A DNA stretch of 64,000 nucleotides from Actinokineospora fastidiosa (GTDB lineage Bacteria > Actinomycetota > Actinomycetes > Mycobacteriales > Pseudonocardiaceae). The stretch spans positions 2,041,054 through 2,105,053 of the forward strand of contig NZ_BMRB01000001.1 in NCBI RefSeq assembly GCF_014648415.1, given 5' to 3'. The translations under genes and the position numbers were made by a program. Numbering within the stretch: position 1 is the first letter of the stretch; every line of letters starts with the position of its first letter. A model generated the notes under the pieces. It made no database searches and had not been told where the DNA came from. It saw only the letters and a program-made list of their open reading frames with translations. Shown in pieces: positions 43,242-51,456 of this stretch.

Positions 43242-44327
43242 CTACCCCGTGACGAGGGTCAGCCCGTAGGTCTCGAGGATCTCGCCGAGCGGCTGGAAGA
43301 ACGTCGTCCCGCCGCTGGCGCAGTCACCCGAACCGCCGGAGGTGACGCCCTGGCCCTGCGTGCCGCTGACCCACGAGCCGCCGGAGTCGCCGGGCTCGGC
43401 GCAGGCGTCGGTCCTGGTGAGGCCGCTGACGGTGCCCTCGGCGTACTGGACGGTCTCGTCCAGCGCCTCCACGGTGCCGCACTGCCAGCCGGTCGTCGAG
43501 CCGGAGCGGCAGATGCTCGCGCCCACCGCCGCGGCCTCGGAGCCGGTGACGGTCACGTCGCCGTGGCCGTAGCCGTTGACGACGGGGCTGGGCGTCCACG
43601 AGTCGACGACGCTCACCCAGGCGTAGTCGTTGTCGGGGAAGGACGAGTCCTCGACCACGCCCATCTCCGTCTTGTCGACGCCGGTGATGGTGGCGCCCGG
43701 CTCGCCGCAGTGGCCCGCGGTGACGAACCCGCCCTCCACCGCGAACCCGACCGAGCACCGGCCGGACTCGTTGATGTAGTACGCGTCGCCGCCGATCACG
43801 TCGGTGTAGAGACGCGGCCGGGACTCCACCACGGTCACCCGAACGGGGGTCAGGCCATCCACAAAGGACTGCACGGCCTGCGTGTCGGACAGCGTCTTCA
43901 CCACGACGGTGTTCGACGGCACGTCGACGTACCACCCGGTGATCTCCTCGGGGGCGGTCTCGGCCTTCGCGTCCAGCGCCGACTTCACCGCGTTCAGCGC
44001 GTCCGCCGAGTGCTCGACGATGGCCGCCGTGCCGCCCGCGGCGGTCACCTCGTTGACCAGCGCGGGATCGGTGACGCCGACCCGCAGCGTGCCGCGGTCG
44101 AGCCACGCGCCGCCGAACGCCGTTCCCGCCGCCTCCGACACGGCGGGAACGAGCGCGCGGGCGGCGTCCTCCCGGCTCAGCAACTCGTGGACCTGCGCGG
44201 TCGTCAGCCCGAGGTCGCGTTCGAGCGCGGGCACGAGCGCCTGCGGAGCCGCCCCCGCGGGCAGGCTCACCGCCAGGCCCGCGGCCAGGCAGGCAGCGGC
44301 GCCTGCGATGCCTATGGTTTTGCGCAT
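43242..44327 (-). CDS. Secreted streptogrisin-like serine protease (S1 family) with pro-domain
   Basis: A 361-residue exported chymotrypsin-fold protease. The signal peptide covers residues 1-27 (ending AGAA). A pro-domain runs to ~176 (ERDLGLTTAQVHELLSREDA and DVPSNTVVVKTLSDTQAVQS), which folds and inhibits the enzyme until cleaved. The mature enzyme has catalytic His206 (TAGHC), Asp234 (PDNDYAWV) and Ser315 (PGDSGGSW). Cys pairs are C191-C207, C273-C283 and a third with C309. There is no binding domain after the catalytic part. The S1 pocket residues suggest streptogrisin A/B-like preference, not tested. ATG at 44327 after GAGAGGTAG. Confidence 0.93.
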   Translation of the reverse strand: MRKTIGIAGAAACLAAGLAVSLPAGAAPQALVPALERDLGLTTAQVHELLSREDAARALVPAVSEAAGTAFGGAWLDRGTLRVGVTDPALVNEVTAAGGTAAIVEHSADALNAVKSALDAKAETAPEEITGWYVDVPSNTVVVKTLSDTQAVQSFVDGLTPVRVTVVESRPRLYTDVIGGDAYYINESGRCSVGFAVEGGFVTAGHCGEPGATITGVDKTEMGVVEDSSFPDNDYAWVSVVDSWTPSPVVNGYGHGDVTVTGSEAAAVGASICRSGSTTGWQCGTVEALDETVQYAEGTVSGLTRTDACAEPGDSGGSWVSGTQGQGVTSGGSGDCASGGTTFFQPLGEILETYGLTLVTG

Positions 44328-44571
44328 CTACCTCTCCGTTCAGCAGGGACCGGGACGCTGCCGCCCCGGACCGGTGCACCAGGGTTCCCGGCAAAACCGG
44401 CGAGCCGACGTTATTCGGCGAAGCAGCAGGCAGGACACCCGATGACCCTCGGTTTCCGGAAGGGATTCACCAACCGATTTCAGACTTTGTGGACACCGTG
44501 GACACCCGCTCACTGCGCCGACCGGGTGAGGGGTGTGTCAGTATGGACGGAGCAGCGCACGCGGGGGAGCG

Positions 44572-44796
44572 ATGGAAACCTGGCCAGAGCCCGGCACGGT
44601 CGTCACCTTCGGGATGTGCGACTTCCGCTCGGGAAACCCCCAGTTCGTGGGCATCGGCGTCATCTCGGGCCCCCCGGAGCGGCACCCGCACGGCGACTGG
44701 TGGCGCCTCCCGGTCGTGCCGCTGGACGAGGACGCGCCCGCCACCCCGGACTGGATCACCCTCGCGGACATCATCGACGAACTACCACCGGGCTGA
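44572..44796 (+). CDS. Small hypothetical protein, 74 residues
   Basis: The ATG at 44572 is preceded by GGGGGAGCG, a strong ribosome site, and the codon bias is that of a real gene. The protein begins METWPEPGTVVTFGMCDF, has a Gly/Pro-rich centre (GVISGPPERHPHGDWWRLPV) and an acidic C-terminus (ITLADIIDELPPG). It appears to be a small beta-barrel-like soluble protein (SH3- or CspA-sized) but matches no family I know. No coupled neighbour; a 339-bp repeat-like gap follows. Confidence 0.65.
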   Translation: METWPEPGTVVTFGMCDFRSGNPQFVGIGVISGPPERHPHGDWWRLPVVPLDEDAPATPDWITLADIIDELPPG

Positions 44797-44860
44797 CGCG
44801 GAGCGCGCTTCCGGCTGGGAGCCTTGACACCGTGGGTGGAGGGACGGCCCGGCTGTAAGT

Positions 44861-45060
44861 GGTGATAGCTGCGGTGGCCGTTGCGGGTGACGCCGTGGTG
44901 GAGCGAATGGTGAGACCTGCGGTGGTGGTGCGCGTTGTGGTCGGGGGCGGAGTCGAGTGACGCCCTATGGGGCGAAAGGTGAGAGCTGCGGTAGTCGTGC
45001 GCGCTGCGGTGACGCTAGGGCGAGCGACTGATGGGAGCGAAGGCCTGCGGTGGTCGGGGC
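44861..45060. repeat. Degenerate repeat cluster
   Basis: The core GTGAtAGCTGCGGTGG (44862) recurs as GTGAGACCTGCGGTGG (44910), GTGAGAGCTGCGGTAG (44979) and, more weakly, GGCCTGCGGTGGTC (near 45042), with GTGACGCC and GGAGCGAA also recurring between copies. Confidence 0.6.
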
Positions 45061-45070
45061 CGGGCGTGGC

Positions 45071-45111
45071 GATGCCCCGGCCGGACAAGGGGCGGGTCCG
45101 GCCGGGGCATC
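45071..45111 (-). terminator. Terminator hairpin of the antitoxin-like gene
   Basis: GATGCCCCGGCCGGA (45071-45085) pairs perfectly over 15 bp with TCCGGCCGGGGCATC (45097-45111), with an 11-nt loop. It lies 25 bases past the stop of the minus-strand gene at 45136. Confidence 0.8.
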
Positions 45112-45135
45112 CGGTCTGGGGGAGGGCGGGGTGGG

Positions 45136-45342
45136 TCAGTGGGCGCGGCGGCCGTGGGCGGAGTCCTGGACCCGGCGGACCAGCGAGCCGATGCGGTCGT
45201 GGTACTTGCCGTGGGTGCGCCGGTCGACGAACTGGCCTGCCTTGGCGGCCCAGCGGTCCACCTTGTCCGGATGTTTGCGCGCGTACTTGCTCGCGGCGGC
45301 CGCGGCGCCCGCGAGGGCGGTGAGTCGCTTCAACAGCGGCAT
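45136..45342 (-). CDS. Small MT0933/Rv0909-type antitoxin-like protein (orphan)
   Basis: A 68-residue basic helical protein. The Ala-rich hydrophobic opening (MPLLKRLTALAGAAAAASKY) and the segment HPDKVDRWAAKAGQFVDRRT-HGKYHDRIGSLV match the repeat-like PDKVDKAxDKAGDxVDxxTxGKYxDKI pattern of MT0933-family antitoxins. In mycobacteria the family pairs with an SRPBCC-fold toxin; no toxin gene is adjacent here, and the nearest SRPBCC genes are over 20 kb away. ATG with CCGAGGAAAGGACCGCC upstream. It may instead be a general small helical protein. Confidence 0.7.
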   Translation of the reverse strand: MPLLKRLTALAGAAAAASKYARKHPDKVDRWAAKAGQFVDRRTHGKYHDRIGSLVRRVQDSAHGRRAH

Positions 45343-45483
45343 GGCGGTCCTTTCCTCGGCTCACCCTGTCAACGACCCAGGTACCCCGATCGGTTCCCGG
45401 TGAACCGCTATGACCGATTCCCGCCAGCGCGCCCGTCCGGCGGCAGGCCATCCTGGACGGGTACCCGAAAGCGAGGAACCACA

Positions 45484-46002
45484 GTGCGTGCGCACACCGT
45501 CATCGACAGCCCGGTCGGCCCGCTCACCCTGGTCGCCACCGACGGCACCCTCTCCGGCCTCTACATGACCGACCAGCGCCACCGCCCGGCCGACAGCACG
45601 TTCGGCGGCCGCGACGACACCATCCTGCCGGAGGTCAAGGCCCAGCTCGACGCCTACTTCGCAGGCGAGCTGACCGACTTCGACGTCCCGCTGAACCTGC
45701 ACGGAACGCCGTTCCAGCAGGAGGTCTGGCGCGCCCTGTGCGAGATCCCCTACGGCGAGACGATCACCTACGGCGAACTCGCCCTGCGCGTCTCCCGCCC
45801 GACGGCCTCGCGCGCGGTCGGCGCGGCCAACGGCCGCAACCCGGTCAGCGTGATCGTGCCCTGCCACCGCGTTGTCGGCTCGACCGGCGACCTCACCGGC
45901 TACGGCGGCGGCGTCGAGCGCAAGCGCTTCCTGCTGGACTTCGAGACCCGCTACGCGCCTGCGATGTGCAGCACGGCGGCGGCGCCGTCCAGCGTCGCCT
46001 GA
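45484..46002 (+). CDS. ogt: Methylated-DNA-[protein]-cysteine S-methyltransferase
   Basis: A 172-residue suicide DNA-repair enzyme that moves the alkyl group of O6-alkylguanine (or O4-alkylthymine) onto its own Cys. The reactive residue is Cys127 in PCHRV. The DNA-binding helices are in YGETITYGELALRVSRPTAS-RAVGAANGRNP, and the N-terminal ribonuclease-like domain is present. GTG at 45484 with GAGGA upstream. Slightly extended C-terminus (CSTAAAPSSVA) whose last 52 bases overlap the end of the converging esterase-family gene. Confidence 0.95.
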   Translation: MRAHTVIDSPVGPLTLVATDGTLSGLYMTDQRHRPADSTFGGRDDTILPEVKAQLDAYFAGELTDFDVPLNLHGTPFQQEVWRALCEIPYGETITYGELALRVSRPTASRAVGAANGRNPVSVIVPCHRVVGSTGDLTGYGGGVERKRFLLDFETRYAPAMCSTAAAPSSVA

Positions 46003-47069
46003 TCTAGCGGGAAGTAGCCCCGCTGGCGGGCGGTGTCGGTCCTCGGTCGCCCGGGACCGGGCCGGACCAGACCCCATCCGGTGACCTGGCCGCTCAACCG
46101 GCCCTCGAAGGTGTCGGGGTCGGGTTCGCCCAGTCCCAGCGCCGCACTGCGCCCGATGCTGCCCATGATGACCGTGCACCGCTCGCCCAGGGCGTCCAGG
46201 ATCGCCCCGGCGGAGTACCAGCTGACCTCCGTGCCGCCCATCGCCATGGTGCTGACCGTGCGCCGCAGGTGGAGGTTGTGGGTGAAGACGAGCGTGCCGC
46301 CCCGGCGGGCCTCGGCGGCGCGGATCTCGACGAGGTTGCGGGCCATGAGCGCGTCCCGGGTCGCGGTCAGGCCCGCCAGCCGCGCCGCGGGCTCGACGCG
46401 CCGCGCCGCCTGCGCGTGGTAGCGCAACAGGTCGAGACCCGCCGTCAGGCGCGTCCTGGCCCGGGACCACGTCTCGCGCGAGGACGCGGCGATCAGCTCG
46501 GGTGCGCGCGCGTGGAGCGTGGTGAGCATGTCGTCGGCCAGCACGCGCAGCCGGTCGGCCTCGGCGGTGGCCCCGGGCGAGGCCTCCGGGTCCATGACCG
46601 CCTCCGTCCGGCTCCACCGCTCGTCGTCGCCGGTGAGGGCCGCGATGTCGGTGTCCAGCCCCAGGTAGTCGCGGGCGTGCTCCAGATAGGACCGCGGGCT
46701 GGGCGCGCTCATGGTCTCCATCGGCGTGTCGAAGCCGTGGAAGGCCAGCCGCCCCTCCGGCGGGCGGCCCCGGTTGTACTCGCGCATCCAGGAGACCAGT
46801 CGGCGGTTGGCGTCGAACTCGCCCCAGCCGTGGGAGAAGCCCTCGCGCAGCACCGCGTCGAGCGTGCCCACGCCGTCCTGGACGTAGTCGTTCACGATGA
46901 GCGCCGCGACCCGGTCGACCTCGAGGGCGACCGACCGGAAGCCGTGCTCGGCCAGCCTGCCGACCAGCTCGTTGCGGATCAGCCCGAACGCGGGCTCGGC
47001 GTGCGTCGGCTCGCCGATGGCCACCAGCTCGTCCGCGGCGGTGATGACGTCCATGATGTCCTGACTCAT
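45951..47069 (-). CDS. Erythromycin esterase family protein
   Basis: A 372-residue member of the EreA/EreB/succinoglycan-biosynthesis (PF05139) family. Landmarks are IGEPTHAEPAF near the N-terminus (the GE-TH motif), VALEVDRVAA (acid of the EVD type), LVSWMREYNRG, LAFHGFDTPM and FTHNLHLRRT (the second catalytic His region). The family includes enzymes that open the macrolide lactone ring, but most members are of unknown substrate. ATG at 47069; ATG 47054 is possible. It is divergent from a double-MerR (TioE-like) regulator with 91 bases between starts, a typical drug-sensor pairing. Overlaps ogt at its end. Confidence 0.9.
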   Translation of the reverse strand: MSQDIMDVITAADELVAIGEPTHAEPAFGLIRNELVGRLAEHGFRSVALEVDRVAALIVNDYVQDGVGTLDAVLREGFSHGWGEFDANRRLVSWMREYNRGRPPEGRLAFHGFDTPMETMSAPSPRSYLEHARDYLGLDTDIAALTGDDERWSRTEAVMDPEASPGATAEADRLRVLADDMLTTLHARAPELIAASSRETWSRARTRLTAGLDLLRYHAQAARRVEPAARLAGLTATRDALMARNLVEIRAAEARRGGTLVFTHNLHLRRTVSTMAMGGTEVSWYSAGAILDALGERCTVIMGSIGRSAALGLGEPDPDTFEGRLSGQVTGWGLVRPGPGRPRTDTARQRGYFPLDQATLDGAAAVLHIAGA

Positions 47070-47160
47070 AGGTCTTAACCGTATCTTTGAAGACTCGGTG
47101 GAAACCTGAGCTCGCGTTGACCTCTGACCGGGAGCGTAAAGTCTCAAACCGGTGATAACC

Positions 47161-47862
47161 ATGCGACCGACGGACCTCGCCCGCGAGCACGGGATCTCGA
47201 CCCAGGCCGTCCGCAACTACGAGCGCGACGGGTTCCTCCCGCCCGCCGACCGCACCCCCAGCGGTTACCGCGTCTACACCGAGGCGCACGCCGCCGCCCT
47301 GCGCGCCTACCTCGCCCTCATCCCGGCCTACGGGCACCGGACGGCGGGCCGGATCATGACCGCGGTCCACGACGGCGACCTCGACGACGCCCTGACGGCC
47401 ATCCACCGCGGCCACGCCCAAGCGCTCCACGACAGCGACACCCTCGACGCGGTCCACGAAGCGGTGATCCACCTGACGACTGCCGATACCCCGGCGGACC
47501 GCCCAGCGGACACCGCCGTCCGGGCCGTCGGCGAACTGGCGCGCAGGCTCCGCCTCACCCCGGCGACCCTGCGCGCCTGGGAGGCCGCGGGAATCCTGGC
47601 CCCCGAGCGCGACCCCGCCACCGGCTACCGCGTCTACCGGGCCCAGGACGTCCGCGACGCCGAACTCGCCCACCTGCTCAGGCGCGGCGGCTACCCCCTC
47701 GACCGCATCGCCGACGTGGTCCGGCGGCTCCGCACGGCGGGCGGCGCGGACGCGCTGGCCGACGCCCTGCGCGACTGGCGGCGCAGGCTCACCGCGCGGG
47801 GCGTCGCCATGCTCGACGCGTCCGCCCGACTCGGCCACTACCTGGCGATGATCGACCGCTAG
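47161..47862 (+). CDS. TioE-like regulator with two MerR DNA-binding domains
   Basis: A 233-residue regulator containing two MerR-type winged helices in tandem. The first spans residues ~1-70 (MRPTDLAREHGISTQAVRNY, RTPSGYRVYTEAHAAALRAY). The second spans ~125-190 (AVGELARRLRLTPATLRAWE, RDPATGYRVYRAQDVRDAEL). The interval has no obvious metal Cys, so the signal is probably an organic ligand. This is the layout of TioE-family regulators of actinomycete secondary metabolism. ATG 47161 after GGTGAT; a GTG at 47152 is possible. Divergent from the erythromycin-esterase-family gene, its likely target, and overlapping the next gene's end by 4 bases. Confidence 0.85.
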   Translation: MRPTDLAREHGISTQAVRNYERDGFLPPADRTPSGYRVYTEAHAAALRAYLALIPAYGHRTAGRIMTAVHDGDLDDALTAIHRGHAQALHDSDTLDAVHEAVIHLTTADTPADRPADTAVRAVGELARRLRLTPATLRAWEAAGILAPERDPATGYRVYRAQDVRDAELAHLLRRGGYPLDRIADVVRRLRTAGGADALADALRDWRRRLTARGVAMLDASARLGHYLAMIDR

Positions 47863-49091
47863 AGCCGCACGACGTGATCGCCCACGGCGACCCCGCGGGT
47901 GTCCAGCACGACCCGCGCCGCGCGCACGACCGCGCCGAGGTCGACCCGCCGGTGGTCCTGCAGCACCACCGCCAGGTCCGCGTCACCGGACCAGGACGGC
48001 ACACGCACACCATCCACAGTGAACTCATCCACATAGGGGTCGTGATAGGACACCTGGACGCCCATCGCGCGCAGGTGCCGCACCACGCCGACCGCGGGCG
48101 ACTGGCGCATGTCCGCCACATCCGCCTTGTAGGTCACGCCCACCAGCACCACCCGAGCTCCCGGCACCGGGCCGACGCGCGCCAGCAGGTCCCGCGCCCG
48201 GCGCGCGACGTACCCCGGCATCCCGGCGGTCACCGCCAGCGCCGTGGAGATCAGCGTCGCAGGCAGCCCGGCCGAGCGCGCCCGGCTGGCCAGGTACTGC
48301 GGGTCGACCGGGATGCAGTGCCCGCCGACGCCCGGGCCGGGGGTGAACGGCTGGAACCCGAACGGCTTGGTGGCCGCGCACCGCAGCACGTCCCACACGT
48401 CGACGTCCATGCCCGCGCAGAACACCGCCAACTCGTCCACCAGGGCGATGTTGACCAGGCGGTAGCTGTTCTCCAGCAGCTTGGCCGTCTCCGCCTCGCG
48501 CAGCCCGGCCGCGACGACGACGGTGTCGACCAGGTCCTCGTAGAACGCCGCGCACCGCTTGGCGCAGACCGGGGTCAGCCCGCCGACGACCTTGGGCGTG
48601 TTCTCGAAGGAGAACTCGGCGTTGCCGGGATCGATGCGCTCGGGGGAGAACGCCAGGTGGAAGTCAGCGCCCGCGACCAGCCCGCCGGACTCCAACACGG
48701 GCGCGAGCACCTCCTCCGTGGTGCCCGGGTAACTGGTGGACTCCAGCACGACGAGCGTCCCCGGCCGCAGGTGCCGGGCCACCGCGCTGGCCGCCGACAG
48801 CACCGCGCCCAGGTCGGGCTCGCCGTCGACCAGGCCCGTCGGCACGCAGATCACCACCGTGTCCGCCGCGCCGACCGGGGCCGGGTTGACCGTGGCGGTG
48901 AACCCGGCGTCGAGCATGGCCGCGATGTCGCGGTCGGGGATGTCGCCGATGTGCGAGCGGCCCGCCCGCAGCCCGGCGACCACGTCGCGGGAGACGTCCA
49001 CGCCGGTGACGGAAAGCCCGGCCGCGCACGCGCGCCGGGCCAGCGGCAGGCCGACGTAGCCGAGGCCGAAGACGACGAGGTCGAGTCCCAT
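47859..49091 (-). CDS. Nucleotide-sugar 6-dehydrogenase (WecC/WbpA/Ugd family)
   Basis: A 410-residue NAD-dependent dehydrogenase, oxidising a UDP-sugar C6 hydroxyl to carboxylate in two steps. Rossmann loop GLGYVGLPLA (9-18); ESTSYPGTTEE; the lysine-containing ETAKLLENSYRLVNIALVDE; and catalytic Cys259 in GPGVGGHCIPVDP. The segment TKPFGFQPFTPGPG places it nearer the UDP-N-acetyl-hexosamine type than UDP-glucose. ATG at 49091, three bases after the 41-codon ORF stop. With the Gfo/Idh and DegT genes farther right it could feed an amino-uronic-acid pathway. Confidence 0.93.
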   Translation of the reverse strand: MGLDLVVFGLGYVGLPLARRACAAGLSVTGVDVSRDVVAGLRAGRSHIGDIPDRDIAAMLDAGFTATVNPAPVGAADTVVICVPTGLVDGEPDLGAVLSAASAVARHLRPGTLVVLESTSYPGTTEEVLAPVLESGGLVAGADFHLAFSPERIDPGNAEFSFENTPKVVGGLTPVCAKRCAAFYEDLVDTVVVAAGLREAETAKLLENSYRLVNIALVDELAVFCAGMDVDVWDVLRCAATKPFGFQPFTPGPGVGGHCIPVDPQYLASRARSAGLPATLISTALAVTAGMPGYVARRARDLLARVGPVPGARVVLVGVTYKADVADMRQSPAVGVVRHLRAMGVQVSYHDPYVDEFTVDGVRVPSWSGDADLAVVLQDHRRVDLGAVVRAARVVLDTRGVAVGDHVVRL

Positions 49092-49094
49092 CGC

Positions 49095-49220
49095 TCAGGC
49101 GCTGCGACGGCTGGCGGCGATCTGCGCGGCCCCGGCATCGATGACGACGGCCCCATCGCTCGCGGCGGCGGGCACGGCCGGGGCGAGCGCGCCGATCCGG
49201 ACCGCACGGGCGAATCCCAT
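49095..49220 (-). CDS. 41-residue small protein upstream of the nucleotide-sugar dehydrogenase
   Basis: An ORF of 42 codons including the stop: ATG at 49220 with an excellent GGAGGA four bases upstream, TGA at 49097-49095, three bases before the ATG of the dehydrogenase. Sequence starts MGFARAVRIGALAPAVPAAA and ends AAQIAASRRSA; it is Ala-rich, weakly amphipathic and basic at both ends. The ribosome site is better than that of many long genes, and translation would run into the next gene. It could be a leader ORF, a small regulator or a peptide precursor; nothing decides among these. Confidence 0.5.
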   Translation of the reverse strand: MGFARAVRIGALAPAVPAAASDGAVVIDAGAAQIAASRRSA

Positions 49221-49566
49221 GATTCCTCCACTGGTCGATCGAGGTGGCGCGTCCACTATTTACCGGAACGCCCGATCGGGGCAGTCGCTAATTCGTGTAC
49301 GCGTTTTCACTCGATAGTCCGATGCGACTGATCGTTTCTGCTCCTACGGTACGCATCCTGCGTGTATGCGCCGGTCGCAATATGGCTGCCGCTTCCGCAG
49401 CGTGATCGCGACTAACCGATCGGGGACGTTTGAATACACTCGAAGAGGGTGCTCGGCGATGGCTGCCGAAATGACCATCCCGGACTACTGTCGGGACAGC
49501 GGAGCTTTCGCCGAATGCGCGGGTCGCTCCCGGGACAAGGGAAATCACCACAGAATCCGAAGGAGC
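49221..49566. other. 346-bp divergent promoter region
   Basis: The segment between the 41-codon ORF (-) and the EF-hand gene (+) is less GC-rich than the genes and contains no credible ORF. It should contain both promoters; I see no clear TTGACA/TATAAT pair or long palindrome. Confidence 0.5.
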
Positions 49567-50109
49567 ATGGTTGTGACCGCTAGCGTCCAGGACAGCCGCC
49601 TCAAGCGCCGTTTCGAGCTGTGGGACTCCAACGGCGACGGGACCATCGACAAGTCCGACTACGAGACCGAGGCCCGTCGCATCCTGCAGGCGTTCGGCGA
49701 GCAGGAGAACAACCCCAAGGGCCGGGCGCTGATGTCGGCCTACCTCGGCATGTGGGACAAGCTCGCGACCAAGGCCAAGGTCGGGCCGCAGGGCAAGATC
49801 ACCATGGACCAGTTCCTGCAGGTCTCGGAGAAGGAGCTGGTGGAGGGCGGCGACGCGGGCTTCGACCGCAACCTGCGCCCCACCATCGAGGCCATCGTCG
49901 ACATCTGCGACACCGACGGCGACGGCGAGGTCAACCAGCAGGAGTTCAAGCGCTGGATGCAGGCCGTCGGCGTCGACGCGATGCAGGCCGACAACGCCTT
50001 CGCGCAGCTGGACACCAACGGCAGCGGCGCGCTGTCCGTCGAGGAGCTCGTGGACGCGGTCCGGGCCTACCACCAGGGCACGTCCGACATCAACCTGCTG
50101 GGTCGCTGA
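49567..50109 (+). CDS. Calerythrin-like EF-hand calcium-binding protein
   Basis: A 180-residue soluble four-EF-hand protein. Canonical 12-residue loops are DSNGDGTIDKSD (20-31), DTDGDGEVNQQE (115-126) and DTNGSGALSVEE (149-160). The second hand (around KVGPQGKITMDQF) lacks acidic ligands and should not bind calcium. This three-of-four pattern and the overall length match calerythrin of Saccharopolyspora erythraea, a sarcoplasmic-calcium-binding-type protein thought to buffer or signal calcium in the cytosol. ATG at 49567 with AAGGAG three bases upstream. Ends at the terminator at 50128-50158. Confidence 0.93.
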   Translation: MVVTASVQDSRLKRRFELWDSNGDGTIDKSDYETEARRILQAFGEQENNPKGRALMSAYLGMWDKLATKAKVGPQGKITMDQFLQVSEKELVEGGDAGFDRNLRPTIEAIVDICDTDGDGEVNQQEFKRWMQAVGVDAMQADNAFAQLDTNGSGALSVEELVDAVRAYHQGTSDINLLGR

Positions 50110-50127
50110 CCCGGCGGTTGACGCGAC

Positions 50128-50158
50128 GAGGGCCCCGGGGCGATCCCCCGGGGCCCTC
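50128..50158. terminator. Bidirectional terminator
   Basis: GAGGGCCCCGGGG (50128-50140) and CCCCGGGGCCCTC (50146-50158) form a perfect 13-bp stem with a 5-nt loop, between the converging EF-hand (+) and FAD-enzyme (-) genes. It also marks the left end of the biosynthetic cluster. Confidence 0.85.
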
Positions 50159-50166
50159 GCCGTGCG

Positions 50167-51456
50167 CTAGCGGGTCAGCCGCAGCCGCGCCTCGTTGCGC
50201 AGGGCGCGGCCGAGGATGTCCGGCCGCAGCAGCTCGCGCGGGTGCTCGCGCATGTTGACCACGTCGAGGAACCGGCGCGCCACCACCGGGTCGGCCATCG
50301 CCGCGCGGTCGATCGCCGCGCCGACCGCCTGCATGACCCGGTGCCCGCGCGGCCGCTCGCCGCGCACGTGCGGGAGCCGGAAGTCGGCGACGACCGAGGT
50401 CTGCCACGCGGCGTCGACCAGCACGCGCAGCCGCTCGAAGTAGGCCTCCACCGAGGACCCCTCGGCCAGCCACGCGCTCATCGCCGAGACGTGCATGGCA
50501 GCGGACGGCACGCCTTGCCCGTACACGGGGTTGAACGACGCCACCGCGTCGCCCACCGACACCAGGCCCTCCGGCTGACCGTCCGCGCGGTGGAAGTCGC
50601 GGCGCACGCTGTGCGGGAAGCGGTGCACGGCGACCGGCGTCGCGGGCGCGCACGTGCGCACCAGCGCGGCGAACGCGGGCGCGGGCTCGGCCAGGAGCCG
50701 CTCCCGGAACGCCTCGGCCGCGCGGCCCGGGCGGCGCTCGCCGTAGCCCGCGACGGTGCACAGCCAGCGGTCCGGCGACACGGCCGCCACGCAGCTCACG
50801 CCCGGGTCCGGCCAGGCTGCCGACCGCAGGGAGTGCACGGCGAGCAGGCCGTCGAGGCGCTGGCCGGGCGCGCGGTGGTACAGCGCGGTCGCGTAGCCGA
50901 GGTCCAGGTGCACGCGCCGCTTCGGCGCCGGGGTGACGCCCAGCCCGCGCAGCCACTCGCCCTGCCGCGTGCCGCGGCCGCTGGCGTCCACCACCAGGTC
51001 GGCGTCGCAGCGCCCGCCCGCCAGCACGACACCGGACACCCGGCGGCGGTCGCCCGCCAGCCCGACCACGCGGTCGCGGACCAGCTTCACCCGAGGCAGG
51101 ACGGCCCGGCGCACATGCCACTCCACCATCGGCCGGTGCACGGGCAGCAGCTCGTCGTCCGGGATGACCGGGCGCATGCGGCCGTCCACGCACATCCGGC
51201 CGTCCACTGTGGACAACGGGACCACGCCGTGCGCAGCCAGCTCGGCGGCCAGGTCCGGGAACCAGTGGTCGAGCAGGCCGCGGGCCAGCGCGTGCAGGAT
51301 GTGGAACTGCTCGGCGTGCGGGGTGCCGGGCCGGGTGCCGGGCGCGTCCGGCAGGTCGTCCGGCTCGACGACGACGACCTCGTCGGCGTGCCCGAGCAGC
51401 GCCCGGGCGGCGAGCAGGCCCGCCATGCCCGCCCCGGCCACCACGGCCCGCCTCAT
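50167..51456 (-). CDS. FAD-dependent monooxygenase/oxidoreductase
   Basis: A 429-residue flavoprotein of the PHBH-like class. The dinucleotide loop is VVAGAGMAGLLAARALL at the N-terminus; VVDASGRGTRQGEWL is the DG-type motif; GLVSVGDAVASFNPVYGQGV is the GD motif that binds the FAD ribityl chain. Family members hydroxylate, epoxidise or halogenate small molecules; no halogenase WxWxIP motif is present. ATG at 51456 overlaps the preceding stop (ATGA). Last gene of the seven-gene minus-strand arm of the cluster, so probably a tailoring step. Confidence 0.9.
   Translation of the reverse strand: MRRAVVAGAGMAGLLAARALLGHADEVVVVEPDDLPDAPGTRPGTPHAEQFHILHALARGLLDHWFPDLAAELAAHGVVPLSTVDGRMCVDGRMRPVIPDDELLPVHRPMVEWHVRRAVLPRVKLVRDRVVGLAGDRRRVSGVVLAGGRCDADLVVDASGRGTRQGEWLRGLGVTPAPKRRVHLDLGYATALYHRAPGQRLDGLLAVHSLRSAAWPDPGVSCVAAVSPDRWLCTVAGYGERRPGRAAEAFRERLLAEPAPAFAALVRTCAPATPVAVHRFPHSVRRDFHRADGQPEGLVSVGDAVASFNPVYGQGVPSAAMHVSAMSAWLAEGSSVEAYFERLRVLVDAAWQTSVVADFRLPHVRGERPRGHRVMQAVGAAIDRAAMADPVVARRFLDVVNMREHPRELLRPDILGRALRNEARLRLTR

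Larger units (their letters stand above)
44797..45135. other. 339-bp non-coding region with degenerate repeats and a terminator
   Basis: No supported gene. Bases 44861-45060 contain four degenerate copies of a GGTGAGA-CTGCGGTGGT-type unit, at irregular spacing (starting near 44861, 44910, 44979 and 45037). The right end carries the inverted repeat at 45071-45111. Confidence 0.55.

Noticed and set aside
50167..51456. Flavin-dependent halogenase
   Set aside because: The FAD enzyme lacks the WxWxIP motif and the conserved active-site Lys context of halogenases.
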